A stretch of DNA of 64,000 bases from Actinoplanes auranticolor. Lineage in GTDB: Bacteria > Actinomycetota > Actinomycetes > Mycobacteriales > Micromonosporaceae. Under the pieces are notes generated by a model. The model worked only from the letters and a program-made list of their open reading frames with translations, had not been told where the DNA came from and did no database searches. The translations under genes were made by a program, and so were the position numbers. The stretch covers positions 62,001-126,000 of the forward strand of contig NZ_BOQL01000030.1 in the NCBI RefSeq assembly GCF_018332655.1, in the 5' to 3' direction. Positions 7,739 to 16,230 of the stretch are shown here, piece by piece (position 1 is the first letter of the stretch; every line of letters begins with the position of its first letter).

Positions 7739-8890
7739 ATGCCGGATGATCGGGGACCGCTGCGCGGTCTCAAGGTGGTCGAGCTGGCCGGGATCGGACC
7801 GGGCCCGTTCGCCGCGATGCTGCTGGCCGATCTCGGCGCCGACGTGGTCCGGGTGGACCGCATCGGCCCCGGCTCGCCGCTGTCCGTGGACCCGCGCTTC
7901 GACCTGCTGACCCGGGGCAAACGCTCCATCGCGGTGGACCTCAAGCAGGACCGTGGCCGCGAGCTGGTGCTCGCCCTGGCCGGGCGGGCCGACGCGATCA
8001 TCGAGGGCTACCGCCCCGGGGTCGCCGAGCGGCTCGGCGTCGGTCCGGACGCGGCGCTGGCCCGCAACCCGCGGCTGGTCTACGGGCGGATGACCGGCTG
8101 GGGCCAGGACGGGCCGCTCGCCGCCGGCGCCGGGCACGACATCACCTACCTGGCGGTCACCGGCGCCCTGCACGCCATCGGCCGGGCCGGCGGCCCGCCG
8201 CAGGTGCCGGTCAATCTGCTCGGCGACTTCGCCGGCGGCTCGCTCTACCTGGTCGTCGGCCTGCTGGCCGCGCTGCGCGAGGCCGCGCGCACAGGTCGCG
8301 GCCAGGTGGTGGACGCGGCGATCACCGACGGCGCGGCCCATCTCACGACCCTGCTGTACGGCCTCAGCGCGGCCGGCCAGTGGCGCGACGAGCGCGGCGT
8401 GAACCTGATCGACACCGGCGCACCCTTCTACGACGTCTACCCGGCGGCGGACGGTCACCACCTGGCCGTCGGCGCGCTGGAGCCGCAGTTCTACGCCGAG
8501 TTCATCCGCCTGCTCGATCCCGGCGACGACCTGCCGGCCCAGTACGACCGCGCCCGCTGGCCGGAGCTGCGGGCCCGGATCGCCGCCGCGTTCGCCACCC
8601 GCACCCGGCAGGAGTGGGTGCAGGTGTTCGAGGGCACCGAGGCGTGCGTCGCGCCGGTGCTGTCGCTGACCGAGGCCCCGGAGCACCCGCACCTGGCGAG
8701 CCGGGGCACCTTCGAACGCCCCGGCGGCGTGGTGCAGCCCGCGGCGGCCCCCCGCTTCTCCGCGACGCCACCCGGACCGGTCGGCGCCCCGGCGCTGCCC
8801 GGCGCGCACACCCGCGAGATCCTCGCCGACTGGGACCTCGGGGACGCCGGCGGCTGGCTCGACGGCGGCGCGGTCCGGGCGGCACCCTGA
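7739..8890 (+). CDS. CaiB/BaiF family CoA enzyme, alpha-methylacyl-CoA racemase-like
   Basis: This is a 383-residue member of the class III CoA-transferase/racemase family. LKVVELAGIGPGPFAAMLLADLGADVVRV at the start and LLTRGKRSIAVDLK are family signatures. Residues corresponding to the racemase catalytic set are present: His in GHDITYLAVTG, Asp in GDFAGGS and Glu in GALEPQFY. That set favours alpha-methylacyl-CoA racemase, which inverts the 2-methyl centre so branched fatty acids or sterol side chains can enter beta-oxidation, over formyl-CoA-type transferases. The ATG at 7739 has a strong GGAGG site. It fits the catabolic theme of the neighbouring genes. Confidence 0.88.
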   Translation: MPDDRGPLRGLKVVELAGIGPGPFAAMLLADLGADVVRVDRIGPGSPLSVDPRFDLLTRGKRSIAVDLKQDRGRELVLALAGRADAIIEGYRPGVAERLGVGPDAALARNPRLVYGRMTGWGQDGPLAAGAGHDITYLAVTGALHAIGRAGGPPQVPVNLLGDFAGGSLYLVVGLLAALREAARTGRGQVVDAAITDGAAHLTTLLYGLSAAGQWRDERGVNLIDTGAPFYDVYPAADGHHLAVGALEPQFYAEFIRLLDPGDDLPAQYDRARWPELRARIAAAFATRTRQEWVQVFEGTEACVAPVLSLTEAPEHPHLASRGTFERPGGVVQPAAAPRFSATPPGPVGAPALPGAHTREILADWDLGDAGGWLDGGAVRAAP

Positions 8891-8987
8891 CGAAATCGGC
8901 ACATCTCGGCGGGTTCGCCCGGCCGGATCCGGCGTACCGTGAAGGGTGGCTCCGGACCCTCGGCCGCCGTCCCGCAGGGAGGCCGTG

Positions 8988-9407
8988 ATGAAGACCATCG
9001 ATACCTACGACGGCACGGAACTGCCTCACCGCGAGCGCAGCGCGGGCAGACTGATCGTCCGCAGCGGCTGCTGGCCGTTACAGCCGGACAGCGAGGAGAC
9101 CCAGCTGTCCCTGGCGACCGGCGACGGCGGCATGGACGAGGAAGCGGCGACGCTGCTGCCGGGCGGTGCCGGGCGCGGCCCGGGCGCCTCCACCCGACCC
9201 CACGGCAGGCGGCGCGACATCTCGGCGCCCGCCGGCAGCCGGCCGTTCCCGTTCGTGGCGTCCGGCGACCCGGCCGGGGTGCCGATGCCGGCCTTCGACG
9301 AGCAGCGCGCGGCCTCCCTGGCCTGCGTGGACCCGGGCCGGTCGGGGCATCCCGACGCCTACGAGTGCATCGCGGCCATCGTCGCGGAAAGAACCCTCGC
9401 GGCGTAG
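8988..9407 (+). CDS. hypothetical protein, 139 residues
   Basis: I do not recognise this protein. The ATG at 8988 is preceded by a strong ribosome site (GCAGGGAGG). The sequence opens MKTIDTYDGTELPHRE and is rich in Gly, Arg, Pro and acidic residues, with no membrane segment or signal peptide and three Cys residues (SGCWPL, ASLACVD, AYECIA). No motif points to a function. The gene lies alone between the racemase and the convergent sigma-like gene. It could be an over-called frame, although codon third positions are as GC-rich as in neighbouring genes. Confidence 0.45.
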   Translation: MKTIDTYDGTELPHRERSAGRLIVRSGCWPLQPDSEETQLSLATGDGGMDEEAATLLPGGAGRGPGASTRPHGRRRDISAPAGSRPFPFVASGDPAGVPMPAFDEQRAASLACVDPGRSGHPDAYECIAAIVAERTLAA

Positions 9408-9419
9408 CCGGCCGGCGTC

Positions 9420-9827
9420 TCAGCCGCGGCGGAACGGGCTGCGCCGGGCGGGCGGGTGCCTCAGCAGCGCCGCCAGCGTCACGCCCGGGGAGTAGTCGTG
9501 GCGGGACGGGTGCGACCGGGTCCGGGGGTCGTGCTGTTCCCCGGCCCGGCGCGCCGCGATGCCGGTGATCCAGCCGGTCACGTCGGTGCCCGGTGCGGTG
9601 TGCAGGTCCGCGGACTGCCACGCCTCCAGGAAGGTGGCCGCGGTGATCTCCTCGGCTTCCCGAGGGTCGCCCACCTGCTCCCGTACGACGGCGGTGACCT
9701 CCGGCTCTAGCGCGAGATAGAGCCGGCCGAAGGCGATCTGGTCGGCGGCACTGACCCGCCGGAGCAGCGTCAGCAGCCGGGAAGGACGGTCGCGGTACTC
9801 GGTCAGGAACACCACCGTGGCGGTCAT
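9420..9827 (-). CDS. truncated ECF-sigma-like protein (region 2 only)
   Basis: The 135-residue product contains a sigma-70 region-2-like segment: AADQIAFGRLYLALEPEVTA, then VGDPREAEEITAATFLEAWQSA, which matches the region-2.2 helix with the DAEDVxQxxF pattern degenerate, and GWITGIAARRAGEQ. A region-4 helix-turn-helix is missing; the protein ends after a short Arg/Pro-rich tail. ATG 9827 has a GGGAGG site; GTG 9863, with a GGGGGAG site, would add 12 residues. Full ECF sigmas are about 180 residues or more, so this may be a degenerate sigma, an anti-sigma-type decoy or a small regulator. It is divergent from the DUF5994 gene. Confidence 0.65.
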   Translation of the reverse strand: MTATVVFLTEYRDRPSRLLTLLRRVSAADQIAFGRLYLALEPEVTAVVREQVGDPREAEEITAATFLEAWQSADLHTAPGTDVTGWITGIAARRAGEQHDPRTRSHPSRHDYSPGVTLAALLRHPPARRSPFRRG

Positions 9828-9967
9828 GGCGCCTCCCGCTGGTTGTCCAGGCGTACTGTTCACAGTGTCTCCCCCTTCACCGGCTTCGGTGGACCTCGTC
9901 CCTGCCGCAACTCTCGTTCCTGGTCTGGACCCGTGCCCGACGACGCTCATCGATGACAGGAAGTCCG

Positions 9968-10357
9968 ATGGCACGCTCGACCGACACCCGCTCGCCCGCC
10001 ACCGCGCCCCGGCTGTGGCTCGAATCCTCCACCGGCTCCCGCCCGGTGGTGCACGGTTGCTGGTGGCCCCGGTCCACCGACCCGGCCGCCGAACTGCCCG
10101 GCCTGGTGCTGGCCCTGGACGACCGGTTCGGCCCGATCGTCCGGCTCCGGCTCAGCGCGGCCGGCTGGAGCCGCCGCCCGCACGACGTCGAGGTGGACGG
10201 CCGCATGGTCAGTGTGGGCTACTTCTCCGGCCAGTCCACCGGCCTGCTGACCGCGAGCTGCGCGGCCGGCGGCTCGATCGCGGTGCGGGTCGTGCCCTGG
10301 GCCGGGGTGCTCGAGGAGGACTGGGACGTGCCGGAGAGCCGGATCGCCACCTCCTGA
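9968..10357 (+). CDS. DUF5994 family protein
   Basis: The 129-residue protein fits the actinobacterial DUF5994 pattern: GCWWPRSTDPAAELPGLVLALDDR near the start, then IVRLRLSAAGW, a VDGRMVSVGYFSGQS turn, and a C-terminal SIAVRVVPW strand. Function is unknown; members often occur in several copies near stress and sigma genes in actinomycetes. The ATG at 9968 has an AGGAAG ribosome site. It lies divergent from the sigma-like gene and convergent with the glycosidase-like gene. Confidence 0.75.
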   Translation: MARSTDTRSPATAPRLWLESSTGSRPVVHGCWWPRSTDPAAELPGLVLALDDRFGPIVRLRLSAAGWSRRPHDVEVDGRMVSVGYFSGQSTGLLTASCAAGGSIAVRVVPWAGVLEEDWDVPESRIATS

Positions 10358-10369
10358 GCCCTCGGATGA

Positions 10370-11428
10370 TCATCGGCCGGTGGCGCGGAAACCGGCCACC
10401 CCGCGACCGTGCTGCAGGGTGGCGATGAGCGCGAGCGTCGACTCCGCGCCCTGGTTGAGGTTGGGCCCGTACGGGGTCAGCCCGTCGTAGCCGCCGCCGG
10501 TGGCCCGGTCCCACATGACCGCCCCGGTGTCGTTGTCGCCGAGGAACCACCCGATCGACTGCCGCACCCCGTCGTGCCAGGCGGGGTCCCCGGTGGCTGC
10601 GGCCGCGGTCGCACAGGCGTCGGCCAGCGCCGCCACCTCGATCGGCTGCTGGTCGTACTGCTGTCGTGGGCTGCCGTGGCGCCAGCCGGCCGCCGGCAGC
10701 ACCGACAGCCGGCCGTCGACGAGCTGCAGGCCGCGCAGCCAGCTCAGCATCCGCAGCCCGGCGGCCCGCAGGGCGATGTCCTGCTGGGCCGTGCCGGCCA
10801 GGATCACGACCTCGGCCAGGGCGGCGCTGGCGTAGGCCAGGTGCCGCCGGGGCCAGGACCACAGCGGGTCGGAGTCGGGCCAGCCGACGGCCGCCGCGGC
10901 GTCGGCCAGCAACGCCGCCGCCCCGGGATGCTCCGGATGCCGGCGCAGCACCTCGGCCGCCCCCAGCCCGGCGAAGGCCATGGCGTGCGGCGCCGGCGAA
11001 CGGCGCCCGGCACCCAGCTCGAAGGCGTACAGCGCCTCCTGCTGGATCCACGGTGCCGTGCTGCGGGCGGCCGCGGTGCCCAGACCCCAGAGGGCGCGAC
11101 CCCACCAGTCACCCAGGGCGGGGTCGTCGGTCCAGCGCCGGTCGTACGAGAGCCGGTTGCGGAACGCGCCGCTGTCGTCCTGCGCGTGGGTGAGGAAACT
11201 CAGGTACACCTCGGCCAGCCGCAGCACCGCCGGCGCCGGTTCCGGCTCCCGGCTGACCACGACCAGCCCGCGGGCGACGTCATCGGTGCAGTAGCCGTGC
11301 TCGCGCCGGGGCACGGCGTGCCGGGCGTGCTCCAGCAGGCCGGTGTCGTCGCTCAGCCGCGCGAGGTGCGCGAAGCTGGGGGCCGGAGCCTGTCGGCGCC
11401 GGGCCGGGACACCGAGGACCGCGGTCAC
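10370..11428 (-). CDS. glycosidase-like (alpha/alpha)6 barrel protein
   Basis: This 352-residue protein is the second gene of a coupled pair. Its GTG start (11428) overlaps the TGA of the glycosyltransferase as GTGA, implying translational coupling. The sequence HLARLSDDTGLLEHARHAVPRREHGYCTDDVARGL and repeated helical pairs (GAFRNRLSYDRRWTDD, YDQQPIEVAALADAC) resemble the (alpha/alpha)6 proteins that accompany GT4 enzymes in actinomycetes and are usually annotated as glycosyl hydrolase or glycosyltransferase partner. No signal peptide is seen. Catalytic residues cannot be assigned, so hydrolase activity is unproven; with its partner it may trim or sense the same glycan. Confidence 0.72.
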   Translation of the reverse strand: MTAVLGVPARRRQAPAPSFAHLARLSDDTGLLEHARHAVPRREHGYCTDDVARGLVVVSREPEPAPAVLRLAEVYLSFLTHAQDDSGAFRNRLSYDRRWTDDPALGDWWGRALWGLGTAAARSTAPWIQQEALYAFELGAGRRSPAPHAMAFAGLGAAEVLRRHPEHPGAAALLADAAAAVGWPDSDPLWSWPRRHLAYASAALAEVVILAGTAQQDIALRAAGLRMLSWLRGLQLVDGRLSVLPAAGWRHGSPRQQYDQQPIEVAALADACATAAAATGDPAWHDGVRQSIGWFLGDNDTGAVMWDRATGGGYDGLTPYGPNLNQGAESTLALIATLQHGRGVAGFRATGR

Positions 11429-12534
11429 GCCGGGGCCGGCTGCGCCGCGCTCGTCAGCAGTCCCTCGGCCAGCGCCTCGTAGCGGCTGGCCACCGCCGGC
11501 CAGCGCAGGGTAGCGGCGTCGCCGGTGGTCCGGACCAGGGCCGGCTGGGTGAGCACCTTGCGGATCGCGGTGGCCAGCGCCCGGGGATTGCGGTGCGGTA
11601 CGAGCAGCCCCGGCCCGTCGGTGAGCAGCTCCACAGCGTGCGGGAACGCGGTGGCGACGACCGGCACCCCGGCGGCCACCGCTTCGATCAGCACCCCGGA
11701 GGTCACCTGCTCGACGGAGTCGTACGGCAGCACCACGACGTCGGCGGACCGGATCAATGCGCCCAGCGCCGCGTCGTCGAGATACTGCGACCGGTAATCG
11801 ACGGACTGCGCCACTCCGAGCTCGGCGCCGAGCTGGTGCAGGCTCGCCCGGTACGCCTCGCCGTGCCGCTCGAGCACCTTGGGATGGGTCCGCCCGGCGA
11901 CGGTGTAGACGGGATCGAGGCGGCGCAGGTGCGGCAGCGCCTGGATGGCCCACTCGATGCCCTTGCCGGGGCCGAGCAGGCCCCAGGTGAGCAGGTGCGG
12001 GCGGGGCCCGCGGACCACCGGCGTGCCGGTGTGGTCGGCCGCGCCGTGCGGGATGGCCGACACCTTGGCCGGGTCCACGTCGTAGCCGACGATCAGCCGG
12101 TCGTGCGCGGTGCCGGTCATGGTGACGACGGCGCCCGCGGCCCCGACGACCTGCTCCAGCACCGACTTCTGCCGGGGCGTGGGACGGCTCAGCACGGTGT
12201 GCAGGACGACGATGCTCGGCACCCGCAGCCGGCGCATCAGCCGCAGCACGTCCGCACCGTCGGCGCCGGGGTAGATGCCGTACTCGTGCTGGATGATCGC
12301 GATGTCGTAGCCGTTGAGGGCGTCGGCGGCGGACCGCCAGCCGTCGGCGTCGTGCCCCGGCCAGGTGTGCGCCACGTCGGGGCCCGGCGGTCCGTCGCCG
12401 GCGCCGGTGGTCACCCGGACCACACCGCCGGAGGCGGGACCGGCGGTGAGGGCGGCGGCCAGGGCCGCGTTGAAGGTGGCCAGACCGCAGCGGGTCGGCG
12501 GGTGGGTGCTGAGGAAGCCGTATCTGGTGGCCAC
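11425..12534 (-). CDS. GT4-type glycosyltransferase
   Basis: This is a 369-residue GT-B fold glycosyltransferase from GTG 12534. The N-terminal STHPPTRCGLATFNAALAAAL is the hallmark P-T-x-C-G-[IL]-A-T-F of a GT4 subgroup. The C-terminal donor domain shows WGLLGPGKGIEWAI, ADVVVLPYDSVEQVTSGVLIEA (E-x7-E-like nucleotide-sugar site) and AAGVPVVATAFPHAVELL. No membrane segment is evident, so it is probably cytosolic or peripheral. The donor sugar, often GDP-mannose or UDP-glucose in relatives, cannot be told from sequence. It is co-transcribed with the downstream (alpha/alpha)6 protein. Confidence 0.85.
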   Translation of the reverse strand: MATRYGFLSTHPPTRCGLATFNAALAAALTAGPASGGVVRVTTGAGDGPPGPDVAHTWPGHDADGWRSAADALNGYDIAIIQHEYGIYPGADGADVLRLMRRLRVPSIVVLHTVLSRPTPRQKSVLEQVVGAAGAVVTMTGTAHDRLIVGYDVDPAKVSAIPHGAADHTGTPVVRGPRPHLLTWGLLGPGKGIEWAIQALPHLRRLDPVYTVAGRTHPKVLERHGEAYRASLHQLGAELGVAQSVDYRSQYLDDAALGALIRSADVVVLPYDSVEQVTSGVLIEAVAAGVPVVATAFPHAVELLTDGPGLLVPHRNPRALATAIRKVLTQPALVRTTGDAATLRWPAVASRYEALAEGLLTSAAQPAPA

Positions 12535-13020
12535 AGGGCCTGCCTTCCGGTTCGGGGGGATGCGCCGGAGCGCGCCCGGCAGCGCCGGCGGAAGGCCGGG
12601 TCCGGGCGGTGAATCGGAGAACTGTGGTGCGAGCTGCGCGGCGCACTCCGGCCGGGCGTCGTCGACGCCGCTGGTGCCGGTCGTGGAAGCCCGCTGACGA
12701 GCCGTGCTGGAGCCACCCGGGGGTGGAGGTCGTCGTCGAGGGCGGGCGCCGCCAGCCTACGCGCAGCCGGTCGGGCGCCGGCTGACGGCTTCGTCACCGT
12801 ACCGCCGACTGCGGTGTCGGACCCCGTGCTGCCGTCGTACGCGGCCACATCGTGCTCTGAGACACCAGCCGGACGGCCGGCCTGCGGTACGGTTAGCCGT
12901 CGACCAGCACGTCGATGCTCGGCTGCCCCGGACCCGGCAGCACCTCAGCCGAAAGGTCCGGCCATGTCCCGCTCCGCGCCGCTGTGGCACCACACTCTCC
13001 GCACCGGCGGGTGAGCGGCG
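12535..13020. other. 486-bp intergenic region before the GAF-ANTAR genes
   Basis: This divergent promoter region has no convincing gene longer than 60 codons. One short frame at 12964-13014 (ATG, sequence MSRSAPLWHHTLRTGG, TGA) has a fair ribosome site (GAAAGG) and ends 6 bp before the 13021 start, so it could be a leader peptide. No terminator hairpin or palindrome stood out to me. ANTAR proteins act on RNA hairpins, so a structured leader here would be relevant. Confidence 0.4.
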
Positions 13021-13671
13021 ATGACCATGGACCTCGGAGCCGGTGACCGCGTCGATCGGTTGCGCCACCTCTGCCGTCTAGCGATGCGGATGTTGCCCGC
13101 CTCGGGCGCCGGGCTCTCCGTGGTCGCCCGGGACAGTCAGGTCAGCCTGCTGGCCGCGGCGGACCCGGTGAGCCAGCGCCTCGAGGAGTTGCAGTTCGTC
13201 CTCGGCGAAGGCCCTTGCGTCGATGCTTCCGCCGACCGCAGCCCGGTGCTGGTGGCGGATCTGGCCGGCGAGGGGCTCCAGCGGTGGCCGGCCTACGCCT
13301 CGGCGGTGCTGGAGGCCGGCATGTGCGCCGTCTTCGCGTTCCCGCTCCAGATCGGCGCCGCCCAGCTCGGCGTCCTCGACCTGTTCCGCGCCGGGGCCGG
13401 TTCGCTCACCGGTGCCGAGCTGGAGCGGGCGCTGACCCTGGCCGACCGGGCGGTCACGGTCCTGCTGACCGACGGGCCGGACGGGGACGAGCCGCTGGGC
13501 GCGACGACTGAGTTGTTCCAGGCCCAGGGCATGGTCATGGTCCAGATCGGCGGCACGCTGCCGGAGGCGATGGCCCGGATCCGGGCGTACGCGTACGCCC
13601 GCGACCGCCGCCTCGCCGACGTCGCCCGCGCGATAGTGGCGCGCGAACTGCGGTTCGAGCGTGATGGGTGA
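13021..13671 (+). CDS. GAF-ANTAR regulator 1
   Basis: This is a 216-residue signal-responsive RNA-binding regulator. Residues about 15-140 form a GAF domain (LGEGPCVDASADRSPVLVADL, AFPLQIGAAQLGVLDLFR are typical of the actinobacterial form). Residues about 160-212 form an ANTAR three-helix domain (ELFQAQGMVMVQIGGTLPEAMARIRAYAY ... LADVARAIVARELRF). ANTAR domains bind paired hairpins in nascent RNA and prevent termination. The ligand of the GAF domain is unknown. It is followed by a second GAF-ANTAR gene whose start is only 37 bp downstream, so the two are co-transcribed and likely arose by duplication. Confidence 0.88.
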   Translation: MTMDLGAGDRVDRLRHLCRLAMRMLPASGAGLSVVARDSQVSLLAAADPVSQRLEELQFVLGEGPCVDASADRSPVLVADLAGEGLQRWPAYASAVLEAGMCAVFAFPLQIGAAQLGVLDLFRAGAGSLTGAELERALTLADRAVTVLLTDGPDGDEPLGATTELFQAQGMVMVQIGGTLPEAMARIRAYAYARDRRLADVARAIVARELRFERDG

Positions 13672-13708
13672 ACACTTCAAGCAAGCAGTCCACGCACCGG
13701 AGGAAGAC

Positions 13709-14437
13709 ATGACGACCGTATCGGCCGAGCGTCTCTCGCGGATCTTCGTCGAGGTGGCGGACACGCTCGTGGACGATTTCGACCTGCACGACTTCCTGCA
13801 CATGCTGACCGTGCGCACGGCGGACCTGGTCGGCGCCTCCGCGGTCGGCATCCTGCTGGCGGACCAGAGGGGCCAGTTGCGGTTCATGGCCGCCTCGGAC
13901 GAGCAGGCCCGGATCCTGGAGATCTTCCAGGTGCAGGTGAGCGAGGGGCCGTGCTTCGATGCGTACCGCACCGCTCAGCCGGTGCTCAACGCGGACCTGG
14001 CGCAGGACGTCCGCTGGCCGGAGTTCACCCGGCACGCGCTCGGCGCGGGGTTCCGGTCGGTGCACGCCTTCCCGATGCGGGTACGCCAGGAGGTCATCGG
14101 TGCGCTCAACGTCTTCGGCAGCACGGTCGGCGGCAACTTCGACGAGGCGGACGTGCTGATCGTGCAGGCGCTCACCGACGTGGCCGCGATCGCCCTGCTG
14201 CAGGAACGCGCGGTGCGCCGCGGCGAGGTCCTCACCGAGCAGTTGCAGGGCGCGCTCAACAGCCGGGTCATCATCGAGCAGGCCAAAGGGGCGATCTCCC
14301 AGGCGCACGACATCTCCATCGATGCCGCCTTCACGGCGTTGCGCGGCTACTCGCGCCGCACCAACCGCAAGCTCACCGACGTGGCCCAGGCGGTGCTGGC
14401 GAATCCGGGTCTGATCGCCGCCCTGCCGCGCGACTGA
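13709..14437 (+). CDS. GAF-ANTAR regulator 2
   Basis: This 242-residue paralogue of the preceding protein starts at ATG 13709 behind a strong GGAGGAAG site. The GAF domain spans roughly residues 20-165 (VSEGPCFDAYRTAQPVLNADLAQD, HAFPMRVRQEVIGALNVFGS) and the ANTAR domain residues 175-232 (LNSRVIIEQAKGAISQAHDISIDAAF, RRTNRKLTDVAQAVL). The ANTAR helix EQAKGAI is closer to the family consensus than in the first gene, so this copy is the better candidate for RNA binding. The pair may act as a hetero-oligomer, since ANTAR proteins work as dimers; this is inference. Confidence 0.9.
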   Translation: MTTVSAERLSRIFVEVADTLVDDFDLHDFLHMLTVRTADLVGASAVGILLADQRGQLRFMAASDEQARILEIFQVQVSEGPCFDAYRTAQPVLNADLAQDVRWPEFTRHALGAGFRSVHAFPMRVRQEVIGALNVFGSTVGGNFDEADVLIVQALTDVAAIALLQERAVRRGEVLTEQLQGALNSRVIIEQAKGAISQAHDISIDAAFTALRGYSRRTNRKLTDVAQAVLANPGLIAALPRD

Positions 14438-14467
14438 CGGGCCGGGGGTGGCGGATACCGTGGCCGC

Positions 14468-15727
14468 ATGATCGCCACTCCGGGCCTGAGCTTCCGCGAC
14501 CATCTCCTCGCCGTACCGCTCGATCATGACGATCCCGCCGGGGCGACCATCGAGCTGTTCGCCCGGGAGGTGGTGGCCCCCGAGCGCGCCGGGGACGACC
14601 TGCCGTGGTTGCTCTTCCTGCAGGGTGGCCCGGGTGGCAAGGCGCCCCGGCCGACGGCCGCGGACGGCTGGCTCGGCCGGGCCCTGCGCACCCACCGGGT
14701 GCTGCTGCTCGACCAGCGGGGGACCGGGCGCAGCTCGCCGGTCACCGCCCGGACCGTGGCCGGCATGACGCCCGAGCAGCTGGCAGCCCACCTCCGGCTC
14801 TTCCGCGCGGACAGCATCGTGGCGGACGCGGAAGTCGCCCGGGCCCGGATCGCCGGCGGCGCGCGGTGGGACACCCTGGGGCAGAGCTACGGCGGTTTCA
14901 TCACCCTCGCGTACCTCTCGCGGGCCCCCGAGGGGCTGCGCTCCTGCTATGTGACGGGCGGCCTGCCGGGCATCAAGGCGACCGTCGACGACTGGTACGC
15001 GCGCACCTACCCGCGGGTGGCCGCCCGCAACGCCGAGTACTACCGCGCGTACCCCGGGGATGTCGCGGCCGTGCGCCGGCTGGCCGACCACCTCGACGAC
15101 AACGAGATCCGGCTGCCCGACGGTGACCGGCTCACCGCCCGCCGCCTGCGGTTCCTCGGCAACTCGTTCGGCATGAGCGACGGCTACGCCAACCTGCACT
15201 GGCTGCTCGACGAGGCCTGGCACGGCGACCAGCCGGCCGACGGCTTCCGGTACGCGGTGATGGCCGCCACCGGGTTCATCGACATCCCGATCTTCGCGCT
15301 GCAGGAGTTCACCTGTAACCCGGACGGCTCGGCCACCGGCTGGGCGGCCGAACGGGCCCTGGCCCGGCACCCGGAGTTCGCCGCCGACGCCGACCCGCTG
15401 CTGTTCACCGGCGAGATGATGTATCCCTGGATGTTCCGGGAGATCGCCGCGCTCCGGCCGTTCGCCGCGGCCGCCGACCTGCTGGCCGGCTACGACGACT
15501 GGCCACCGCTGTACGACCTGGACCGGCTGGCCGCCAACGAGGTCCCGGTCCACGCCGCGGTCTACTTCGACGACATGTACGTGGACGCGCAGCTCCAGCT
15601 GGAGACGGCCCGCGCGGTCGGCAACACCCGGGTCTGGGTCACCAACACCTACGAGCACAACGGGCTGCGCGTCGCCGGTGAGCACATCCTCGGCCACCTG
15701 ATGGGGATGGCCGCCGGACGCCACTGA
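14468..15727 (+). CDS. proline iminopeptidase-like alpha/beta hydrolase (S33)
   Basis: This 419-residue peptidase family S33 hydrolase releases N-terminal proline or related residues from peptides in known relatives. FLQGGPGGKAPRP carries the HGGPG-like oxyanion segment, LLLDQRGTGRSSP the DQRGxGxS motif, and LGQSYGGFITLAYL the nucleophile elbow with Ser at about residue 139. Near the C-terminus VYFDDMYVD supplies an Asp and NTYEHNGLRVAG a candidate His. No signal peptide is present, so it is cytosolic. It begins 30 bp after the GAF-ANTAR gene but has no obvious functional tie to it. Confidence 0.87.
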   Translation: MIATPGLSFRDHLLAVPLDHDDPAGATIELFAREVVAPERAGDDLPWLLFLQGGPGGKAPRPTAADGWLGRALRTHRVLLLDQRGTGRSSPVTARTVAGMTPEQLAAHLRLFRADSIVADAEVARARIAGGARWDTLGQSYGGFITLAYLSRAPEGLRSCYVTGGLPGIKATVDDWYARTYPRVAARNAEYYRAYPGDVAAVRRLADHLDDNEIRLPDGDRLTARRLRFLGNSFGMSDGYANLHWLLDEAWHGDQPADGFRYAVMAATGFIDIPIFALQEFTCNPDGSATGWAAERALARHPEFAADADPLLFTGEMMYPWMFREIAALRPFAAAADLLAGYDDWPPLYDLDRLAANEVPVHAAVYFDDMYVDAQLQLETARAVGNTRVWVTNTYEHNGLRVAGEHILGHLMGMAAGRH

Positions 15728-15804
15728 CGCCGCCTCGCACCATCTGCGGAGCTCGCCGCTGACCGTCCCGGGACTGGCGCGGCGGGCGTACGGTCGATCG
15801 CACT

Positions 15805-16227
15805 ATGGAACTGCACTGGTGGTCGGTCGAGGTCCTCGACGGCGCGACGCTCTCGGCGGCGCGCTGGCAGGACGCGCACGGCGACGCCCTGACCGAGGCG
15901 GCGCTGACGCACGGCGCGTACGAGTGGCACTGGCACCCGCATTCGTGGGGCGTGCTGTTCGAGATCGCGTTCCGTGGTGACGGGCAGTGGCCGGTGTTCC
16001 GCGAGCTGCCGGGTGTGCGCGCGGCCCTGGACGCGGTGCCCGACCCGGTCAACGGCCTGATGGTCTACCCGGGCCGCGGCGGCAGCTCGGGCCGCGTGCA
16101 GCCGCGCCGCCCCCGGCCGATCGCGGGCGCCGGCGCGGCGACCCTGCCGGTCGAGCCCGAGGTCATCGGCGCCCGGCTCGCCGAGTGCCACCCCGCCGCC
16201 ACCACCGCGGACTTCGCCGCGCCCTGA
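15805..16227 (+). CDS. conserved actinobacterial hypothetical protein, 140 residues
   Basis: I cannot assign a function. The small soluble protein is rich in Trp and His near its start (LHWWSVEVLDGATLSAARW, YEWHWHPHSWGVLFEI) and contains the repeated-looking tail MVYPGRGGSSGRV and PRRPRPIAGAGAATLP. It resembles a family of short hypothetical proteins that I believe is widespread in actinomycetes. No membrane segment, signal or catalytic motif is seen. It faces the phosphotransferase gene, converging with a 3-bp gap. Confidence 0.65.
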   Translation: MELHWWSVEVLDGATLSAARWQDAHGDALTEAALTHGAYEWHWHPHSWGVLFEIAFRGDGQWPVFRELPGVRAALDAVPDPVNGLMVYPGRGGSSGRVQPRRPRPIAGAGAATLPVEPEVIGARLAECHPAATTADFAAP

Positions 16228-16230
16228 CGC

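Noticed and set aside
9420..14437. A natural-product biosynthetic cluster around the glycosyltransferase, sigma and GAF-ANTAR genes.
   Set aside because: No polyketide, peptide, terpene or RiPP core gene was found anywhere in the window.
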